Assembly: GCA_030268105.1 (NCBI GenBank)
Contig: BSDZ01000003.1
Coordinates: 434,001 to 498,000 of the forward strand
Source of the DNA: Volvox africanus
Taxonomy: Eukaryota > Chlorophyta > Chlorophyceae > Chlamydomonadales > Volvocaceae
Direction of reading: 5' to 3'
Length of the DNA: 64,000 nt
Part shown: positions 59,114 through 64,000 of the stretch, in pieces
Layout: each line of letters opens with the position of its first letter
How positions within the stretch are numbered: the stretch's first letter is position 1
Notes under the pieces: model-generated
What the model was told of the DNA's origin: nothing
The model's input: only the letters and a program-made list of their open reading frames with translations
Database searches by the model: none
Position numbers and translations under genes: made by a program

Positions 59114-59864
59114 TTATACCTGTAGAATAAACACTTTGTGCACACCCCTTGTATGGTGTCGCCTCGTAAACATGAACATTAGCCACCAACAGTCCATCCC
59201 AGGGTCATTCATACTGCTGCTCCGTCTGCCCTACACAAGGGCACTCAGACCAGACCTCTGACTCTCTAAGCCTCAAAACAAAAGTCAATAGCTCCAGCAT
59301 CTAGCCACAAACATCCAGGTGAACAAGGCCAAGCAACTGATCTGCCTCATGTCCGATTGAGGGAATTAGCTACGTTCCCTTAATATGACACAAACACTCA
59401 CAACTGGCTGCAACCTAGATGGCTTCACATATCCCTCGAGTTCAAGGTACTGACCTTCCAGTTGACATAACCTGAGCATCATAGTAAACAAAGGTCCGTC
59501 GGGCTCTCATGGCCCTCACGTCGTACCACCAAGGCAGACGCTGTCGTTTCACTGCGCTGCATGAGGTCTGAGTTACGGGCAGGCAAACATCCACAAATTG
59601 GGGATTAGGCAGGGCACCACTGACATAACCAAAACAAATCAAGAGTTAATTCAGGTCGCCAATCACTACCACAAGCAAATGCCATACCGCCCAATGGCAG
59701 TACTCGAACATACTCAGAAACATACGGCCCAATGGCAGTACGCGAACATAGCTGTACGTAGTGGTGTGATCAAAACTTCTGCCCCTTTTTCCTCAAGGCA
59801 ATTAGAAGCTGTAATTATGCAGTACTCTGAACTGCACGAAACAAAGTTGTTCTCACCAAGAGAA
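59114..59864. other. Spacer between minisatellite and the last LTR
   Basis: No gene or RNA recognised. It contains a direct repeat, CCCAATGGCAGTAC followed by T/G then CGAACATA, at about 59690-59712 and 59730-59752. It ends in GAGAA directly before the LTR at 59865. That pentamer is the probable target-site duplication, but its partner is outside the window. Confidence 0.6.
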
Positions 59865-60688
59865 TGTTGTGCTACGGTTCATTTACCGCCGACGCGTAGG
59901 TCGACGCGATTCTATGAGGCGAAGTGCTATTGTGATGAACGCATTGCATATGAATGAATCTGCATGATATAAATGTATTCGTGTACATTTATATATGCAT
60001 TTGGCATGTTGTCATTATCCATCGCGACATCGCATCATGGCAAATCCGCCTAGCATGCATGAAAGCCCGAAGCATTGAAGTGCGCATTATGCTCGTGCTA
60101 CGAAACGATAAGTAATATTATCTGATATAATATTACTTCATTAAAGCACATGTTGAGAGCGCCGCACTCGTCGCGATACATGCCCTGCAACCGGATATCG
60201 TTATCCGGACCCTTGCATCATGTGAATGCCGGAAAGGCTTATACGTTGTTATGCGTAGACATCGCCTATACGCAGTAGGGTTGTCACATCTAGGATCGGC
60301 CTCCTGATGTGAATCGTACGGCATTGCGATGCTGCGAGTATAACAGATGCGAGGACGGCTAAGCTAGACAAGACATTCGATACCGGAGAACACTCGTGTG
60401 TTCTATATTACTATTGCTATACGCTATTCTACTTAGCCCGAGCTAAGCCTGAACTTCGCTAATCACCGCCGCGTGATGATTGCTTGCTTCCGGCGCTGAC
60501 GGCGATTTCGTCCATTGCATCGTTCCGATCTGTAAGACTGTAAGTTATATCTCTCTTCGTCTTGAAGTCTTCCGCTGTCTCTGTTTGCTCTCGCTTGCCT
60601 TGCTGTACTTGCAAGTGCTCGCGCATCGGTGTCAAAAGTCTCCAGACGTGCAGATACTTATGAGCAAACGCAAACGAGAGGTACAACA
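59865..60688 (+). repeat. 5' LTR of the last copy
   Basis: 824 bp, TGTTGTGCTACGG to GGTACAACA, followed by the PBS TGGTATCGAGACAGG. It has the same inverted-repeat series as the inner LTR, with some arms imperfect (for example GCCGACGCGTAGGTCGACG near the start). Confidence 0.95.
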
Positions 60689-60755
60689 AATTGGTATCGA
60701 GACAGGTTCGTTGCCTAACTGTCTCTCTTTGTCTAATCGGAAGTAGGTTCTTTCT

Positions 60756-60851
60756 ATGGCGAGTTCCAGCGACGAACCACGAGGACCGCTAGATACTTTT
60801 GCCGAAGACCTAGGCCGCGCCGTTTTGGACGCCGCCGCTTCCGGTTTGTAA
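60756..60851 (+). CDS. Upstream ORF (31 codons), last copy
   Basis: An intact copy of the leader ORF, beginning MASSSDEPRG and ending LDAAASGL with TAA. It is kept open here even though gag and pol of this element are broken, so its persistence may simply reflect its short length. Confidence 0.4.
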   Translation: MASSSDEPRGPLDTFAEDLGRAVLDAAASGL

Positions 60852-61154
60852 TTGTTTAATTGCTTTTGCTTAGATTGCTGCACTTGTTGTGTAAGTGTAT
60901 GCTCTGAGTCGCAGGTAATCTCAGTGCACCGGCATTGCTTGCCGCGGCGACTGAGACCGGCTTTCGTCAGGACCATTTGGCGACTCTCATCGCCCAAACT
61001 ACGGAGATCAGGACTCAGCTGGGCAAGTACTTGCTGAGTTTACTGAATCTTCTCAAGAGTACTGTCGGTAGGCTCACCGAATCGTTTTGTACTCTTGCCT
61101 TTGCGATAGAAGTCGGCTTCTATTACGCAAACCTAGGGTATCGTTTCGTGCTCC

Positions 61155-62390
61155 ATGTCCGCGGAACACGACGATACGCCGCACACTAGCCTAGCTAGCC
61201 AACCCGATTTTGTTGTGGCTGCTAGAGCACCGGATAGAGGTCTTGAGACTGTTGGCGCGCGAGCCACTCAAGAGCCCCTTTTCCTTCAGACCCCTGCTCA
61301 CTTAATTGTGCCGCATTCAGCAGTGAACACGAATATGGACAACACTGCTGGACCAAGGGTTCTGCCATTACCTCAAGCTCGAGGGCGTGATGACATCCCT
61401 GAGGTGATGAGATTGTCAATTCCCGTTCCTAGGCTCAATATTTCGCTGACCGACAAGATACCAGGGCATAGCATAGCCGATGCAACTCGTGCGTACGTGC
61501 GTGACGCTAAAAAGTATCTCCAGGCTGTTCATGGTGGCAATAATGACGGTATCAGGTGTCTCTTCGTTGGTAACACCCTCGAGGGCTCAGTGAAGGACTG
61601 GTATCGAAATTGGACCAACGCCCGGGGCAACTATACTTTTGACGAGTTGGTCGCCGCTTTGCTCGCACGATTCGCTACTGAGGTTCAAGCACGCGATGTG
61701 GAAGCTCGTAAGGTTTTGGCAGCCGGTAGCTACCACATGCGTCGGGATGAAAATGTACCTGCGTACCAGTCACGCTTCGAAGCACTTGTGACTCCCATTG
61801 CTGACCTCACTGAATCCGAGCGTGTCTTTTGGTTTAGGCGAGGCCTGACGAAACTTTTGGCTAAATGGTGCGCTACTGACTTGGTTGGAGCGCAGATCAA
61901 GTCGTATGATGCTTTGGTCGCTTTTGCTAAGGGCACGGAGATACGACTCCTTGCCGGTGAGGAAGAAGTCAAGTCTGCCCCTCGTGCAAATGCCGTGCAA
62001 GTGCAGGATCCGCTTGGGGAAGCCGTAGCTCTTGACCAGGACTTCGGAGCGACCCGCCCCACGCCTACTGCCGCAACGCGACGCAGCAACCGGCAACGCC
62101 AGGCGCGCGGGGGCGCTAGCTCGGGTGTCCGTGGGTCATGAGGAGGAGGTCCGAGCTTGGACCCGGCTAAAAACAGGAAGCGTGGTGGCGCGCCGTCGAC
62201 GGCAGCCGCACAGCGTTCCGACCCCAATGCGAAGCGGACTCGCACGGACGAGACGTATATGCCAAAGTGGAATTGCAATCGTTCCGAATTCGAGCGTCGG
62301 AAATTGGCCAACGTTTGTCTACGGTGTGCGGAGAGTCATTCCACGAAGGATTGGCCGCTAATGCCGCCGTTTGTCCCTCAGCCGAAATAG
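61155..62390 (+). pseudogene. gag: Gag with internal nonsense codon
   Basis: Aligned without gaps to the 411-codon intact gag. It is open from ATG 61155 to a TGA at 62139-62141 (Gly codon GGA in the intact copy), giving 328 codons. After it the same frame continues to the usual UAG at 62388-62390. The last zinc-knuckle cysteine is replaced by Trp (STKDW, at about 62349-62356), so nucleic-acid binding would be lost even without the stop. Confidence 0.92.
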
Positions 62391-64000
62391 GGGCTTGCCC
62401 GGGTTCCTGCGGAGGGGGCACCACCTGGGATTTCTGAACTAACGCGTGGTCGGTGGTCATCCTTACGGCCAGCCGTTAAGGCATTGTTGCCTTGTGTACT
62501 TGGACACATCGAGCGAGTCATTGTGTGACGCATCACGCTTGACGGACGCACGGGACTTCTCTGCTTCGACCCGTTGTGTAATTTGTTTACACCTCGCCGT
62601 CCCCTGTCGTCTATCGATCTGTCTAACCACGTGGTTTTGTTCATCCCCTCGTCTCTGCGTGAGATGTCGGAACAGTTGGCCATATACAGGAGGTGTAGGC
62701 GTCAATATCCAGGCACCGCCGCATGTGTTTTACTCCCCGCTTTCTGTCGGCGCAAGGCAGAGGCATCGTTAAGGGGTATGCGGCATGTCCACCGGTTCGA
62801 GCCGGGCACCGTTTTGTTTAATGGTGTGGATCGGGAGGGTACGCTGGCTCCGTGGCCACACCTATCCTACTCGGTTGACGTTTGGTACGAAGCTCCTGAT
62901 GGGGGTGCCGTTGGTTACGGACCCGCCTTAAGTGCACTGACGTTGTCTGCTGGGCAGTCGCTCGTAGATAACCGTGTCCCTGTGGTTCAGATCGGTTTGA
63001 ATGGCCGTACTCTGAAGGCACTTGTTGACACCGGTGCCAGCGACGACTTCATCTCTGTCGCAGAGGTGAATGCGCTGGGGTTGTCCCCAGAGTCGTCTGA
63101 TTGTCCACAGGTTACCCTTGCTGACGGGGGTAAGCATCCCATCATGGGCAGGATTACCCTTAGCCTATCGATAGGCCCTTTGTGTGTTGTGACCCGGCCG
63201 TACGTGCTGCAGGGCTTAGCAGAGACTGCACCGTACATAATGGGGTCGTCGACATTACGACAGTACCGCGCGCGCATCGACATGGAGACCGCAACCCTGC
63301 ATATGTGCAAGGGTACTCTGTCGATTAAGGTACCTTTCCTGTCGTTCGAACATGTCACACCAAAGGAGGGCGAAACTGAGGCGGTGCCTATGGTTAATTT
63401 CGCTGTGACCGCAATGGCCGCGCGAATCGAACCAGAGCTAGTCGGGCGTAAGGAGGCCGTCCGTTTGTTACGGAAGGGTGCCCACGGACTGCTTTTAAGG
63501 CCGCGGGTGAGCTGTTGTGTCACCACCGCGCAGATTTCTGCGCATCGTGAGGTTGAGGCCCTACTGTCGCAGTATGAGGACGTCTTTAAAGATATCCCTG
63601 GCCTACCACCTATGCGTCCTGTTGATCACACAATCCCTCTCGTGCCTGGAGCGCAGCCTACGGCCCGGCCAATGTACAGGTTGAGTCCATTGGAGCTGGA
63701 CAAGGTGAAGCGCCAGGTGACGGATTTGCTCGCGAAGGGTATGATACGCCCCAGCACATCCCCGTATTCTGCACCGATTTTGTTTGTCGGTAAGAAGGAT
63801 GGGACCTTGCGCATGTGCATTGATTACCGGGGGTTAAATGCGAATACGGTGAAAAATCGCTACCCTTGCCACGCGTTGACGACCTGTTGGATAAGCTGAA
63901 GGGCTCGGCTTATTTTTCCTCAATTGACTTACAACAGGGCTACAATCAGATTCGCATCGCTGCCTCTGATATCCCGAAAACCGCTTTTCGGACGCCCTTC
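62391..64000 (+). pseudogene. pol: Pol with nonsense and frameshift, partial
   Basis: The same frame as gag. A TGA at 62526-62528 replaces CGA (a CpG-type change) 45 codons after the gag UAG. After that the frame is open through the protease (DTGAS at about 63027-63041) and into RT, ending at 63897-63899 after a one-base deletion near 63865 (CTACCCTTGCC versus CTACCCTTTGCC in the intact copy). RT homology continues in the shifted frame to the window edge. Confidence 0.93.

Larger units (their letters stand above)
59865..64000 (+). mobile_element. Decayed Ty3/gypsy chromovirus copy, runs off window
   Basis: A third copy of the family that spans gag and pol: LTR 59865-60688, PBS 60692-60706, uORF 60756-60851, gag 61155-62390 (broken) and pol from 62391 (broken). 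The window ends in RT. It has two in-frame nonsense codons (62139-62141 and 62526-62528), a one-base deletion near 63865 and loss of a zinc-knuckle cysteine. It lies outside the satellite, about 2.6 kb from its edge. Confidence 0.93.

Noticed and set aside
58686..59261. 191-codon frame across the 58-bp minisatellite
   Set aside because: Openness follows from the stop-free repeat unit, and two other frames are open over the same stretch.

Overview
This window is non-genic eukaryotic heterochromatin. It holds two blocks of one tandem satellite (1-28138 and 45178-57247), a nested and rearranged cluster of Ty3/gypsy LTR retrotransposons inserted in the satellite (28139-45177), about 2.6 kb of non-satellite spacer (57248-59864), and the 5' part of one more copy of the same retrotransposon (59865 to the window end). 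I see no host protein-coding gene, rRNA or CRISPR. The organism cannot be named from this sequence. Chromodomain-type (chromovirus) Ty3/gypsy elements, a primer-binding site starting TGGTATC (as in plant initiator-Met-primed elements) and CpG-to-TpG decay fit a DNA-methylating eukaryote, possibly of the plant/green lineage. A satellite with higher-order repeats invaded by chromoviruses is typical of centromeric or pericentromeric DNA, but nothing here proves that.

The satellite has a 128-bp monomer and a 141-bp variant with a 13-bp insertion. It is built from multi-monomer blocks that were duplicated later. The tandem periods I could derive are 922, 1319, 1691, 2100 and 2760 bp. Nearly all repeat offsets fit 128n+13m, which points to unequal exchange in whole-monomer register.

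The retrotransposon family has ~821-825 bp LTRs with TGTTGT/ACAACA ends, a PBS, a conserved 31-codon upstream ORF, gag (411 aa) and pol (protease, RT, RNase H, integrase, chromodomain). Gag and pol lie in the SAME frame and are separated by one UAG in all three copies that span the junction, which suggests stop-codon readthrough. The outer copy is on the minus strand, flanked by the target duplication CCCAG, and interrupted in its integrase. The interrupting material is a complete plus-strand element (30321-37789), a second plus-strand element sharing its 3' LTR and truncated in gag (37790-39008), then an inverted LTR fragment (39018-39500) fused by 6-bp microhomology to minus-strand integrase. 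LTR comparison shows that the 5' LTR at 30321 is paired with the inverted fragment (1 difference in about 483 bp), not with the LTR at 36969. The cluster has therefore been inverted or recombined after insertion.

The last copy (59865-64000) is decayed, with two nonsense codons, a frameshift and a lost zinc-knuckle cysteine. The spacer before it contains a 58-bp minisatellite and a degenerate tRNA-like (possibly SINE-derived) segment.
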